Positions 6,453-15,010 of a stretch of DNA of 64,000 nucleotides are shown in pieces. A program made the position numbers and the translations under genes. The notes under the pieces were generated by a model. The model saw nothing but the letters and a program-made list of their open reading frames with translations, was not told where the DNA came from and did not search any database. This DNA comes from Candidatus Aquidulcis sp. (GTDB taxonomy: Bacteria > Chloroflexota > Anaerolineae > UBA4142), in the NCBI GenBank assembly GCA_020723345.1, contig DYJA01000013.1, forward strand, positions 1 to 64,000. The letters run 5' to 3'. Numbering within the stretch: the stretch's first letter is position 1; the number at the start of each line of letters is the position of its first letter.

Positions 6453-8978
6453 ATGGAAGCGTACTGCGTCAAATGTAAAACGAAACGCGAAATGCAAAAC
6501 CCGCAGGCGTTGTTCAGCGCGCGCGGCGCGGCGTATTCGCAGGGCGTCTGCGCGGTCTGCGGCACGAAACTGACGCGCTGGGGCGCGACGGAGTTACACG
6601 CGGTAGTGGATCGCGACGCGATGATCGCGCAAGCAAAACAGACTGCCGACGACCGACCGCCGACCGCCGCGAAACGCGCGCGCGCTACTCCGAAATCGAA
6701 AATCGAAAGTCGGCAATCGAAAAGCGGCAGTCAGCCGTCGGCGGTCGGCGGTCATTTGGTCATCGTCGAATCCCCCGCCAAAGCGCGCACCGTGGGCAAA
6801 TTTCTCGGCGCGGGGTATCGCGTGCGCGCGTCGGTTGGGCACATTCGCGATTTGCCGGAACGACAGATGGGCGTGGACGTCGAGCACGATTTTCGCCCAC
6901 ACTATGTCATCATGCCGAAAAAACGCGACGTCGTGAAGGAATTGCGCGAGTACGTCGCGAACGCGTCGGAGGTTTTTCTGGCAACCGATCCGGACCGCGA
7001 AGGCGAAGCAATCTCGTGGCATCTCGTCGCCGCGCTCGACGACGCGCTCGCAGACAAGCCGCTGCGCCGCGTCGAGTTCCATGAGATCACGCGCGACGCG
7101 ATTGATCGCGCGTTTGCCAACCCGCGCGCGATCAATCAGCAACTCGTGGACGCGCAGCAAGCGCGCCGCGTACTGGATCGCTTGGTCGGGTACACGATCA
7201 GCCCGCTCCTCCGCAAAAAAATCAACACGAAAAATTTGAGCGCGGGGCGCGTCCAGTCGGTCGCCGTGCGCCTCGTCGTGGAACGCGAACGCGAGATTCA
7301 GGCGTTCGTGCCGGTGGAGTATTGGTCAATCGAAGCCGAACTCCAGAAGTCAGAAGTCAGAAGTCAGAAGTCAGAAAATCCCCCATCACCAATCTCCAGA
7401 TCTTTTCGTGCCAAGTTGATCAAAGTCGGCGATAAAGATTTTGAGTGTCACGCGGGCGCGGACGCATTGAAACTGAAAGAGGGGTTGGAGAAGTGCGCGT
7501 ACGCCGTGCTCGACGTGCGGCGCAAGGACGAACGGCGCAATCCCGCGCCTCCGTTCATCACTTCGACGATGCAGCAGGAGGCGTCGCGCAAACTCGGTTT
7601 CAACGCGAAACGAACGATGGCGGTCGCGCAGCAGTTGTACGAAGGGATCGCGCTTGGCGACGAAGGCAACGTCGGCTTGATCACGTACATGCGAACCGAC
7701 TCGACAAATGTCGCGGAGAGCGCGGGCAAAGAAGCGTGGGCGTACGTCAAGCAAAAGTTCGGGGACGCGTACCTGCCGCCGACGCCGCGCGTGTACAAGA
7801 AAAAAGTCGCGGGCGCGCAAGAAGCGCACGAAGCGATTCGTCCGACGAGCGTTTTTCGCGAGCCCGACGCGATCAAACAATTTCTCGACGCGGATCAATT
7901 CAAACTGTACGATCTGATCTGGAAGCGCTTTCTCGCGTCGCAGATGGCAAGCGCGATTTTTGATACGACGGCGGTGGACATTGCGGCGAACAGTGAACAG
8001 TCAACAGTGAACAGTCAACAGTCAGCGGAACACGCAACACGCAACACGCCGGATTTTCTTTTCCGCGCGAACGGCTCCATCCTGAAATTTCGCGGCTTTC
8101 TCGCGGTGTACAAAGAGGGCAAGGACGACGCGGAGGACAAAGACGACGAATCGAATAAAACTTTGCCGCCGCTCGTGCGCGATGAACCGCTTGACTTGCT
8201 TGGCATTTTTCCCGAACAACATTTCACGCAGCCGCCGCCGCGTTACACCGAAGCGACGCTGATCAAGGCACTCGAAGAAAAAGGGATCGGGCGACCGTCG
8301 ACGTACGCGCCGATTCTTTCGACGATCCAAGAGCGTTTCTACGTCGAGCGGTTGCCGGATCGCAAACTCAAGCCAACCGACCTGGGTTGCATCGTCAACG
8401 ATTTGCTCGTCAAACATTTTCCGAACGAGGTCGATGTCGGTTTTACCGCGCAGATGGAAGAACAACTCGACAAGGTCGCGGACGGCGAAGCGAACTGGGT
8501 GCAGGTCTTGCGCGATTTCTACGCGCCGTTCAAACAAACGCTCGATCGCGCGGCAATCGAAATGCCGGAGGTGACGCTGCCAGTCGAAACGACGAACGAG
8601 GTTTGCGACAAGTGCGGCGCGCCGATGGTCGTCAAGCGCGGACGGTTCGGCAAATTCCTCGCGTGCTCCGCGTTTCCGAAATGCAAAAACACGCGCAACC
8701 TGTCGGCAAGCGGCGGCAGCGCGAACACCGGCGTCCAGTGTCCGGAGTGCAAACAAGGCGAAATCGTCGAGCGGAAAAGCAAAAAAGGGCGCGTCTTTTA
8801 TTCGTGCAATCGTTATCCGGATTGCAAATTCGCGTTGTGGGACAAGCCGGTCAAAATACCGTGCCCGCGCTGTAATAGTTTGATGACGCTGAAAGGGAAG
8901 AACGGCATCAAGTGTACGAAATGTGATTACGTGGGTGATCTTCTCCCCTCTATCACGTCAACGCCAAATGTGTTATAA
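6453..8978 (+). CDS. topA: DNA topoisomerase I with N-terminal zinc ribbon
   Basis: Type IA topoisomerase of 841 aa that relaxes negative supercoils. An N-terminal zinc ribbon (YCVKCKTKREM through CAVCGTKL, residues about 4-40, DUF5679-like) precedes the TOPRIM domain (HLVIVESPAKARTVGKFLG). The catalytic Tyr412 lies in GLITYMRTDST. The C-terminus has zinc ribbons CDKCGAPM, CPECKQGE and CPRCNSLM. Three low-complexity stretches (encoded at about 6640-6760, 7343-7395 and 7988-8053) consist of 7-bp tandem words read in frame (KSEVRSQKSE, NSEQSTVNSQQS), inserted between or within domains. ATG 6453 is preferred to TTG 6447. The 3' end contains the ferritin promoter. Confidence 0.95.
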   Translation: MEAYCVKCKTKREMQNPQALFSARGAAYSQGVCAVCGTKLTRWGATELHAVVDRDAMIAQAKQTADDRPPTAAKRARATPKSKIESRQSKSGSQPSAVGGHLVIVESPAKARTVGKFLGAGYRVRASVGHIRDLPERQMGVDVEHDFRPHYVIMPKKRDVVKELREYVANASEVFLATDPDREGEAISWHLVAALDDALADKPLRRVEFHEITRDAIDRAFANPRAINQQLVDAQQARRVLDRLVGYTISPLLRKKINTKNLSAGRVQSVAVRLVVEREREIQAFVPVEYWSIEAELQKSEVRSQKSENPPSPISRSFRAKLIKVGDKDFECHAGADALKLKEGLEKCAYAVLDVRRKDERRNPAPPFITSTMQQEASRKLGFNAKRTMAVAQQLYEGIALGDEGNVGLITYMRTDSTNVAESAGKEAWAYVKQKFGDAYLPPTPRVYKKKVAGAQEAHEAIRPTSVFREPDAIKQFLDADQFKLYDLIWKRFLASQMASAIFDTTAVDIAANSEQSTVNSQQSAEHATRNTPDFLFRANGSILKFRGFLAVYKEGKDDAEDKDDESNKTLPPLVRDEPLDLLGIFPEQHFTQPPPRYTEATLIKALEEKGIGRPSTYAPILSTIQERFYVERLPDRKLKPTDLGCIVNDLLVKHFPNEVDVGFTAQMEEQLDKVADGEANWVQVLRDFYAPFKQTLDRAAIEMPEVTLPVETTNEVCDKCGAPMVVKRGRFGKFLACSAFPKCKNTRNLSASGGSANTGVQCPECKQGEIVERKSKKGRVFYSCNRYPDCKFALWDKPVKIPCPRCNSLMTLKGKNGIKCTKCDYVGDLLPSITSTPNVL
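7343..7395. repeat. 7-bp tandem word repeat inside topA
   Basis: Four near-perfect copies of GTCAGAA run in tandem and are translated as KSEVRSQKSE. At 7988-8053 a similar run mixes GAACAGT/CAACAGT words and then ACACGCA words, and at 6720-6760 the word GGCGGTC repeats. The same kinds of words build intergenic hairpins elsewhere in the window. Confidence 0.8.
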
Positions 8979-8979
8979 T
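8971..8979 (+). promoter_or_regulatory. Extended -10 promoter of ferritin gene
   Basis: TGT-TATAAT is a perfect extended -10 element that overlaps the topA stop codon (8976-8978). It lies 32 bp before the ferritin ATG. Confidence 0.6.
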
Positions 8980-9010
8980 CTCGCCCAGCAAAAAAAGAGG
9001 AGGTTTCACC

Positions 9011-9502
9011 ATGCTTTCCAAAACGATGCAGGACGCGCTCAACGAGCAGATCAATAAAGAATACTATTCGGCGTACCTGTACCTTTCGATGTCGGCGTAC
9101 TTTGAGTCGATCAATATGCCCGGCTCGGCGAAATGGATGCGCGCGCAGTACGACGAAGAACGCGCCCACGCGCTGAAATTCTTCGACTATATCAACGACC
9201 GCAATGCGCGCGTCGCGCTCAAAACGATTGAGCAACCGGCTGCTGAGTTCGCCTCGCCGGTCGCGGTGTGGGAGACGGTGCTGGAGCACGAGAAAAAAGT
9301 GACCGGCTCGATCCACAAACTGTACGAACACGCGCTCAAAGAAAACGATTACGCCACACAATCGCTGCTCAAGTGGTTTATCGACGAGCAAGTCGAAGAG
9401 GAAAAGAACGCGACGCTGATGCTCGAACGTTTCAAATCGGGGGGCAATCAACCCGCGCTCTTGCTTATGCTCGACGGACATTTTACAAAGCGCGGGGAAT
9501 AG
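9011..9502 (+). CDS. ftnA: Non-haem ferritin
   Basis: Bacterial iron-storage ferritin of 163 aa that oxidises Fe(II) and stores Fe(III) in a 24-subunit cage. All ferroxidase-centre residues are visible at their usual positions: Glu17, Glu50, His53, Glu94 and Gln127, with Glu130 as a candidate third-site ligand. No haem-binding methionine of the bacterioferritin type is evident at the equivalent position. A strong ribosome site GAGGAGG (8997-9003) precedes the ATG. It is monocistronic: its own promoter overlaps the end of topA, and hairpins follow the gene. Confidence 0.93.
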   Translation: MLSKTMQDALNEQINKEYYSAYLYLSMSAYFESINMPGSAKWMRAQYDEERAHALKFFDYINDRNARVALKTIEQPAAEFASPVAVWETVLEHEKKVTGSIHKLYEHALKENDYATQSLLKWFIDEQVEEEKNATLMLERFKSGGNQPALLLMLDGHFTKRGE

Positions 9503-9560
9503 TTTGTAGTATGCGTTTCAGCGCAATGTGCTGGCGATGAATCGCTCACTACGAACAAGC
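9503..9560. repeat. Dispersed 58-bp palindromic repeat, copy 1
   Basis: In inverted orientation this segment matches 42636-42693 almost throughout. Its ends are TTTGTAGT and ACTACGAA, with two internal mini-hairpins (GCGTTTCAGCGC and GCGATGAATCGC). The element begins at the first base after the ferritin stop codon. Confidence 0.7.
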
Positions 9561-9568
9561 ACATTCAA

Positions 9569-9607
9569 GACGGGGTGACGATGCGATGAGTCGCGCGTCA
9601 CCTCGTC
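9569..9607. repeat. Hairpin upstream of the S51-like gene
   Basis: Arms GACGGGGTGACG and CGTCACCTCGTC pair at 11 of 12 positions around a 15-nt loop. There is no T-run. It may end the ferritin transcript. Confidence 0.5.
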
Positions 9608-9619
9608 TTCGCTAGAAAA

Positions 9620-10807
9620 ATGATGATGCGTAGTCAGCCAGGTTCGATCACGCTGATCGGTTCGGGTGAATTGGGCGAAACGATGGTCAAGGTTCATCGC
9701 GCTTTGCTCGCGCAGGTCGCGCCGCCGATCCAAGCCGTCTTTCTCGATACACCCGCCGGGTTTGAAGTGAACGCGGACGAAATCTCCGCCAAAGCGGTCG
9801 AGTACTTCAGGCAGCGTTTCAACGTCGCGTTGACGGTCGCGTCGTTCAAGTCGAAAAATCGCGCGACCGCGCGCGCAGTCGCCGACGCGCTGCGCGTGCT
9901 CGAACGCGCGAACTTTATTTTCGCCGGTCCCGGCAGTCCGAGTTACGCGGTGAATCATTGGCGCGGCTCTGTCGTGTGGGACGCGCTCGTCGCGCACTGG
10001 GTGCGCGGCGCGCAACTGGTCTTTGCGAGCGCGGGCGCGATCGCGCTTGGCTGTTGCGCGTTGCCGGTGTACGAAATCTACAAAGCCGGTCACGCGGTCG
10101 ATTGGATCGACGGACTCGATTTGCTCGGCGCGTTCGGTTTGAAACTCGCGATTGTGCCGCACTGGAACAACGCCGAAGGTCAAACGTACGACACGCGTTT
10201 TTGTTTCATGGGCGCGGAGCGCTTCAAGATTTTGGAAACGAAACTGACCTGGGATATGGTCGTGGTCGGCATCGACGAACACACCGCGTTCACGCTCGAT
10301 CCGCCCGCGCAGCGCGGCATTGTGAGCGGCGCGGGCGCGGTGACGATTCGGTACGCCGGGCGCGAAACGAAATATCCCGCCGGCGCGACGATTGCCTTCG
10401 ATCAAATGCGCGCGCTGAATCTGGGCGCGCGCGACGCGCCAACCGTCGCGCCCGACGCGCCGGCGATGCCTGCGCCCGCGCCGCAGTTCGCCGCGACGAC
10501 GCTGTACCTCGATCAACTCACGCGCGCGCTGAAAGAGACGCCCGAACCTGCGGCGCAGCGCGAACTGATCGATCACGCGCACGACACGATGCACGAACTT
10601 GCGCAGGGCTGGCGACCGGCGGACACGTTGACGCCGGGACAAGACGACCGCGCGCTCGTCGAATTACTCGTCCAGTTACGCGCGCACTTGCGCGGCGCAA
10701 AACAATTCGCGCTCGCCGATCAAGTCCGCCAATCACTCGCCGAGTTGGGAATCGTCTTGGAAGACACACCGACCGGCACAATTTGGAAACGCATGGAGGA
10801 AAAATGA
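9620..10807 (+). CDS. Peptidase S51-like protein fused to CysRS-type C-terminal domain
   Basis: A 395-aa protein with two parts. Residues 1-about 270 resemble the S51 (cyanophycinase/peptidase E) class-I-amidotransferase-like fold: an N-terminal ITLIGSGELGE strand-loop, AGPGSPSYAV, and a nucleophile elbow FASAGAIALG whose Ser would be catalytic. Residues about 295-395 resemble the C-terminal helical tail of cysteinyl-tRNA synthetase, ending FALADQVRQSLAELGIVLED followed by TPTGTIWKR. No synthetase catalytic domain is present. Substrate and role are unknown. ATG 9620 is the first of three adjacent ATGs and no clear ribosome site is seen. The stop overlaps the next start (ATGA). Confidence 0.75.
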   Translation: MMMRSQPGSITLIGSGELGETMVKVHRALLAQVAPPIQAVFLDTPAGFEVNADEISAKAVEYFRQRFNVALTVASFKSKNRATARAVADALRVLERANFIFAGPGSPSYAVNHWRGSVVWDALVAHWVRGAQLVFASAGAIALGCCALPVYEIYKAGHAVDWIDGLDLLGAFGLKLAIVPHWNNAEGQTYDTRFCFMGAERFKILETKLTWDMVVVGIDEHTAFTLDPPAQRGIVSGAGAVTIRYAGRETKYPAGATIAFDQMRALNLGARDAPTVAPDAPAMPAPAPQFAATTLYLDQLTRALKETPEPAAQRELIDHAHDTMHELAQGWRPADTLTPGQDDRALVELLVQLRAHLRGAKQFALADQVRQSLAELGIVLEDTPTGTIWKRMEEK

Positions 10808-11292
10808 CGCGCGATCAAATCGCACGAGCGATCAAAGACAATCACGCCGAGTTTCTCGACGTCATCGTGGGACTGGACGACGACGCGCTGACCAAGCATC
10901 CCGTCATCGATTGGTGGACGATCAAGGATTTGATGGGACACATTTCGATGTGGGAGCAAGTTGGTCTCAAGTTCATTCGCGAGTATCAGCGCGACGGTTT
11001 GCCCAAACCGCTGGGCATCAGCGACGACGCGGCAGATGAAATCGACAAGCATAACAAACGCGAAGCGGTCATCCGCCGCGATTGGTCGCTCGCGCGCGTG
11101 CGCGCGGAATTCGACGCGGCGTACCGCGACTTGTACGCCGCCGCCGAGACGTTGAACGACGCGGATCTATCGAAGCAATTGCCCGCGCCGTGGGACAAAG
11201 GCGACACGCTCGAAAAGTTGATCGCGATCAATTCGTACCAGCACAACCCGGAGCACATCGCGCAAATCAAGAAATGGCGCGCCGCGCGATGA
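10804..11292 (+). CDS. DinB/ClbS-like four-helix bundle protein
   Basis: A 162-aa protein of the DinB-like/DUF1706 (ClbS/DfsB) four-helix type. Typical features are WWTIKDLMGHISMWEQ near residue 38 and YQHNPEHIAQIKKW near the C-terminus, which places His residues where the family binds metal. Family members act as thiol-dependent transferases or as protective hydrolases, so the substrate cannot be predicted. Both ends overlap neighbours by ATGA (10804-10807 and 11289-11292), indicating translational coupling in a four-gene operon. Confidence 0.8.
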   Translation: MTRDQIARAIKDNHAEFLDVIVGLDDDALTKHPVIDWWTIKDLMGHISMWEQVGLKFIREYQRDGLPKPLGISDDAADEIDKHNKREAVIRRDWSLARVRAEFDAAYRDLYAAAETLNDADLSKQLPAPWDKGDTLEKLIAINSYQHNPEHIAQIKKWRAAR

Positions 11293-12098
11293 GGGCTTCC
11301 GTTTTTCGCGAGAACGTCGTCGTCATCACCGGCGCGTCGCGCGGTGTGGGACGCGCGATGGCGCGGCAACTCGCCGAGCAGGGCGCGTGGCTCGCGCTCG
11401 CCGCGCGCGACGTGGAACAACTGCAAACCGTCGCGCGCGAGTGCTGCGAACGCGGCGCGCGCGCTATCGCGATTCCGACCGATGTCGCGGAGCAGGCGCA
11501 ATGCCGGAATTTGATCGAGCAGACCGCGCGCGAGTTCGGCAAGATCGACACGCTGATCAACAACGCCGCGTTTGGCATGTGGGTCAAATTCGAAGAGATC
11601 GAAACCCCCGCGTTCTTCGAGCAATTGATCCGCGTCAATTACCTGGGCAGTGTCTACTGCACGTTCTACGCGCTGCCGTGCCTCAAACAAGCGCGCGGAC
11701 GTCTCGTCGCCGTGTCGAGTCTCGCGGGCAAAACGGGCGTGCCGTTCCGCAGCGGCTACGCGGCGAGCAAACACGCGCTCGGCGGTTTTTGTGAATCGCT
11801 GCGCGTCGAGTTGATGGAGAGCGGCGTCACCGTCACGCTGGCGTTTCCCGATTTTGTCGCGACGGAAATTCGCGCGCGCAATGTGGGGAAAGACGGCAAG
11901 CCGCTCGGCGTCAGTCCGGCGCGCGAAGAAAAATTTATGAGCGCGGAAGAATGTGCGCGCCGGATCGTGCGCGGGGTCGCGCGCCGCGAGCGCGAAATTA
12001 TCATGACGCCGCGCGGCAGGTGGATCGCGCTCGGCAAATTGATCGCGCCCGCGCTCGTGGATCGTCTCGCGCGTCGCGCGATTGAACGGGGACATTGA
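11289..12098 (+). CDS. Short-chain dehydrogenase/reductase
   Basis: Classical SDR of 269 aa. The cofactor motif TGASRGVG lies at residues 14-21, NNAA at about 97, and the catalytic set is Ser in VAVSSLAG, Tyr157 and Lys161 (YAASK). Arg18 after the second glycine turn region favours NADP(H), by inference. The C-terminal tail (RWIALGKLIAPALVDRL) resembles SDRs acting on lipid-like or keto substrates, but the substrate is unknown. The start ATG overlaps the upstream stop codon, and 13 bp separate it from the next gene. Confidence 0.88.
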   Translation: MRASVFRENVVVITGASRGVGRAMARQLAEQGAWLALAARDVEQLQTVARECCERGARAIAIPTDVAEQAQCRNLIEQTAREFGKIDTLINNAAFGMWVKFEEIETPAFFEQLIRVNYLGSVYCTFYALPCLKQARGRLVAVSSLAGKTGVPFRSGYAASKHALGGFCESLRVELMESGVTVTLAFPDFVATEIRARNVGKDGKPLGVSPAREEKFMSAEECARRIVRGVARREREIIMTPRGRWIALGKLIAPALVDRLARRAIERGH

Positions 12099-12111
12099 AG
12101 CGAGGTCAACA

Positions 12112-13059
12112 ATGAACATCGCAATCATGGCTGCCGGAGGTCTCGGCAGTTACTACGGCGCGCTGCTCGCGCGCGACGGACACGACGTTACATTCATCAC
12201 GCGCGGCGCGCACTTGCACGCGATTCGCGAAAACGGCTTGACGATCAAAAGCGTTCACGGCGATTTCGCGCTCAACCCTTCGACTTCGCTCAGGGCGCGC
12301 GCGACCGATGATCCGGCGCAAGTCGGCATCGTCGACTGGATCATCTTCAGCGTCAAGACGTACGACAACGAACGCGCCGCGCAAGCGATGAAACCGATGA
12401 TCGGCGCGAACACGACCGTCGTCACATTTCAAAACGGCGTGGATAATCACGATCAGATCGGCGCGGTGATCGGCAAAGAACGCGTCATCGTCGCGCCGAC
12501 GCAAATTGTGTCGAACGTCACCGCGCCCGGTGTGATCGAACAAAAAAGTCCGTTCCGCATTTCGTTCGTCGGCGAAGTGTACGGGCAAGGACTGACATCG
12601 CGCGTCACGCAGTTCGCGGATATGCTCAAGCGCACCGGAGTCGATGCGACCGCCGTCGCCGACGCGCGTCCGGCGTTGTGGCACAAGTTCGTCTTCATCG
12701 CGTCCGCGTCCGGTCTCGCGTCGCTCGCGCGTACCGAGCCGTACGTCTTGTTTCAGATGCCGGAAGCGCGCGCGACTTTGCGCGCGGCGATGGAAGAAAT
12801 CGACGCGGTTGCGAAAGCGAATGGCGTGACGATGGACGCGGACATTGTCGCGCGGCAGTACAATTTTACGCTGAACCTAAAGCCCGGCACGAAACCTTCG
12901 ATGCAACTCGACGTGGAAGCGGGGAAACGTTTGGAGATCGACGCGCTGAGCGGCGCGGTCGTGCGACTTGGCGCGGCAAAAAATATCGCGACGCCAGTGC
13001 ATCGCACGATCTACATCGCGTTGAAAATGGTGGATGAGAATGTGAAACGCGCGGCGTGA
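12112..13059 (+). CDS. 2-dehydropantoate 2-reductase family protein
   Basis: A 315-aa ApbA/PanE-family reductase: Rossmann N-terminus MNIAIMAAGGLGSYYGALLA, the FSVKTYD strand, the QNGVDN loop and the ApbA C-terminal helical domain with KFVFIASASGLASL. Family members reduce ketopantoate to pantoate in CoA synthesis, but many paralogues act on other keto acids, so no symbol is given. The in-frame segment NPSTSLRA (from 12276) is encoded by a dispersed 18-bp repeat, a late insertion in a surface loop. The start follows a GAGG-type ribosome site. Confidence 0.8.
   Translation: MNIAIMAAGGLGSYYGALLARDGHDVTFITRGAHLHAIRENGLTIKSVHGDFALNPSTSLRARATDDPAQVGIVDWIIFSVKTYDNERAAQAMKPMIGANTTVVTFQNGVDNHDQIGAVIGKERVIVAPTQIVSNVTAPGVIEQKSPFRISFVGEVYGQGLTSRVTQFADMLKRTGVDATAVADARPALWHKFVFIASASGLASLARTEPYVLFQMPEARATLRAAMEEIDAVAKANGVTMDADIVARQYNFTLNLKPGTKPSMQLDVEAGKRLEIDALSGAVVRLGAAKNIATPVHRTIYIALKMVDENVKRAA
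12276..12295. repeat. Dispersed element inside the panE-like gene
   Basis: The 18-mer CCTTCGACTTCGCTCAGG here occurs in inverted form at 35409-35426. A one-mismatch copy lies near 49793, and related segments occur at 3832-3955, 16841-16880 and 57461-57495. Confidence 0.8.
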
Positions 13060-13060
13060 T

Positions 13061-13090
13061 TTGACACGAAACGCGAACACGCATTATAAT
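13061..13090 (+). promoter_or_regulatory. Sigma-70 promoter of peptide transporter operon
   Basis: TTGACA (13061-13066), an 18-nt spacer and TATAAT (13085-13090). Both boxes are perfect. The leader to the ATG at 13236 is about 140 nt and contains a hairpin. Confidence 0.85.
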
Positions 13091-13169
13091 CCGCGCACAT
13101 TCATTCGACGATAGTTGCGATCAAAAGAAGAACGACAATCGATTCATTCAAGGCAGGCGGCGTGTGAAG

Positions 13170-13201
13170 TAGGGGCGAAGCGCGCGAGTGCTTCGCCCCT
13201 A
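13170..13201 (+). promoter_or_regulatory. Leader hairpin before the substrate-binding protein gene
   Basis: Perfect 12-bp arms TAGGGGCGAAGC and GCTTCGCCCCTA with an 8-nt loop lie within the leader, 34 nt before the ATG. It is either a dispersed palindromic element or an mRNA stability or attenuation structure. Confidence 0.6.
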
Positions 13202-13235
13202 TCCACATAAATTTCTTTCCAATGGAGGAGGAAAA

Positions 13236-14933
13236 ATGTCGTACCCCGTTCGTCTCAGTTTGATCGTCCTGTTCGTGCTTATCCTCGTGAGCGCGTGCGC
13301 GCCCGCGCCGACACCCGCGCCGACTGCCGCGCCACCCACTGCCGCGCCAAAACCCACCGAAGCGACAAAACCCACCAGCGCGCCGGTCGCAACCACCGCG
13401 CCAACGGCTGCGCCCAAGCCAACCGAAGTCAGCAAAGTTGGCGGCGTGCTCACTTCTCCGGCAAATGATCCGGACACGCTCGATTTGCACCAAACGTCGA
13501 ACCCGGATTCGTACGTCGTCTTTGGGTTGATCTACGAAACGCTCGTGACCGAAGCGCCGGATGGATCGTACGTCGGCTTGTTGGCGGAGAGTTACGACAT
13601 CAGCGCCGACAACAAGACGATCACGTTCAAACTTCGCAAAGACGTCAAGTACACCGACGGTTCGCCGTTCAACGCGGAAGCGGTCAAGTTCACGTTCGAA
13701 CGCTTGCTGCGCGTCGGCGCGAAATCCCCAATTCAATCCACAATCAAAAACATCGAAGCGATGGAGACGCCGGACGAGTTCACTTTCAAAATGACGATGA
13801 AGTCGCCGTACGCGCCGATCTTCCACGATCTCGCGACGTCGTACGCCGGAATTCTTTCGCCCGCGGCGGTCAAAGCCGCGAACGACAACATCGGGCGCGC
13901 GGCGATTGGCACGGGACCGTACACTCTAAAGAGTTGGCAGACCGGTCAGTTGATCGTTTTGGAACGCAACGCGAACTACAAAAATCCACTCAAGCACTTT
14001 GATAACAAAGGCGCGCCGTACATTCAGGAACGCCGGTTCAAGATCATCCCCGAATACGCGACGCAACTCGCCGCGCTCGAAGCCGGTGAAATCGATTACC
14101 TGGGTTTGCAATCCCAGGATGTCGCCAAGTACACCAAAGACGCGCGCTTTAAGGCGTTCGACAGTCTCACGACCGGTCTCACGTACCTCGGCTTCGACAC
14201 GAAAAAGCCGCCGTTCGACAATCCGAAAGTGCGTCAGGCGTTGGCGTACGCGGTGAACAAGAACGAGATCATCCAAGTCGTATTCGAGAACACGCTCGCC
14301 AAAGCGACGTGCTGCCCGCTCCCGCCCAGCATCCAGGGTTACGACGAAAAATTGAAGCAGTTCGAGTTGGCGTACGATCCGGAAAAGTCGAAGAAAGCGC
14401 TCGACGACCTGGGTTACAAAGTCGGCGCGAACAAGATGCGCACGACGCCGGACGGCAAGCCGTTCCAGCCCGCGATCTATACGACGACGAGCAACACGCA
14501 CGGCAAAGTTTCCACGCTGTTGCAAGCGCAATTCCAAGCCGTCGGCGTGGACATGCAAGTGAAGCAAATGGAATCGGGCGCGCTGCTCGCGCTCACGCCC
14601 AAAGCGGAACACGATTTGTACCTCAACGGCTATTCGTGGAACGAGCCGGATATGTTCTCGCTCTTCCTCTCGTGCGAACGCGTGCAAGCGTCGAACCGCG
14701 TGTTGTACTGCAATCAAGACTTGGAGAAACTGATCGTCGCCGGACGCACGACGCTCGATCAGACCAAGCGCATGCAGATTTATGCTGACGCGCAAAAGAT
14801 CACGATGCAGGAAGCGCCGTGGCAACCGCTCTACATGACCGTGAGCAAGATCGTCGTGAGTGCAAAGTTCCAGGGAATCAAGACGGATCGCACCGGCGGT
14901 CTGTTGTGGCATGACGCGTACTTTGCCAAGTGA
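13236..14933 (+). CDS. Dpp/Opp-type ABC substrate-binding lipoprotein
   Basis: Extracytoplasmic solute-binding lipoprotein of family 5 (SBP_bac_5), 565 aa. The signal peptide ends in lipobox VSAC with lipidated Cys21, followed by a Pro/Thr/Ala linker (residues 22-about 62) typical of Chloroflexota lipoproteins. The mature domain begins GGVLTSPANDPDTLD. Ligands of the family are peptides, sometimes oligosaccharides or nickel chelates, and the exact ligand is unknown. GGAGGAGG (13224-13231) precedes the ATG. It is the first gene of an operon with two permeases. Confidence 0.92.
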   Translation: MSYPVRLSLIVLFVLILVSACAPAPTPAPTAAPPTAAPKPTEATKPTSAPVATTAPTAAPKPTEVSKVGGVLTSPANDPDTLDLHQTSNPDSYVVFGLIYETLVTEAPDGSYVGLLAESYDISADNKTITFKLRKDVKYTDGSPFNAEAVKFTFERLLRVGAKSPIQSTIKNIEAMETPDEFTFKMTMKSPYAPIFHDLATSYAGILSPAAVKAANDNIGRAAIGTGPYTLKSWQTGQLIVLERNANYKNPLKHFDNKGAPYIQERRFKIIPEYATQLAALEAGEIDYLGLQSQDVAKYTKDARFKAFDSLTTGLTYLGFDTKKPPFDNPKVRQALAYAVNKNEIIQVVFENTLAKATCCPLPPSIQGYDEKLKQFELAYDPEKSKKALDDLGYKVGANKMRTTPDGKPFQPAIYTTTSNTHGKVSTLLQAQFQAVGVDMQVKQMESGALLALTPKAEHDLYLNGYSWNEPDMFSLFLSCERVQASNRVLYCNQDLEKLIVAGRTTLDQTKRMQIYADAQKITMQEAPWQPLYMTVSKIVVSAKFQGIKTDRTGGLLWHDAYFAK

Positions 14934-14950
14934 TTCGTAATTCGTAGTTC

Positions 14951-15000
14951 GTGATGCGTGATGCGTGATGCGTGATTGTCACGTATCACGCATCACGTAC
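14951..15000. repeat. 7-bp-word inverted repeat between binding protein and permease genes
   Basis: Tandem GTGATGC words on the left face ACGTATCACGCATCAC on the right and form a hairpin in the 77-bp gap. It lacks a T-run, and the genes on both sides clearly belong to one operon. Confidence 0.75.
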
Positions 15001-15010
15001 CACTTTTTCA

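Noticed and set aside
4279-6565. Very long minus-strand open frames opposite the ArsA-like genes
   Set aside because: They are shadows of high-GC coding on the plus strand: Arg/His/Phe-rich, no family motifs and no ribosome sites. The same applies to similar frames opposite the kinase, permease, methylase and dehydrogenase genes.
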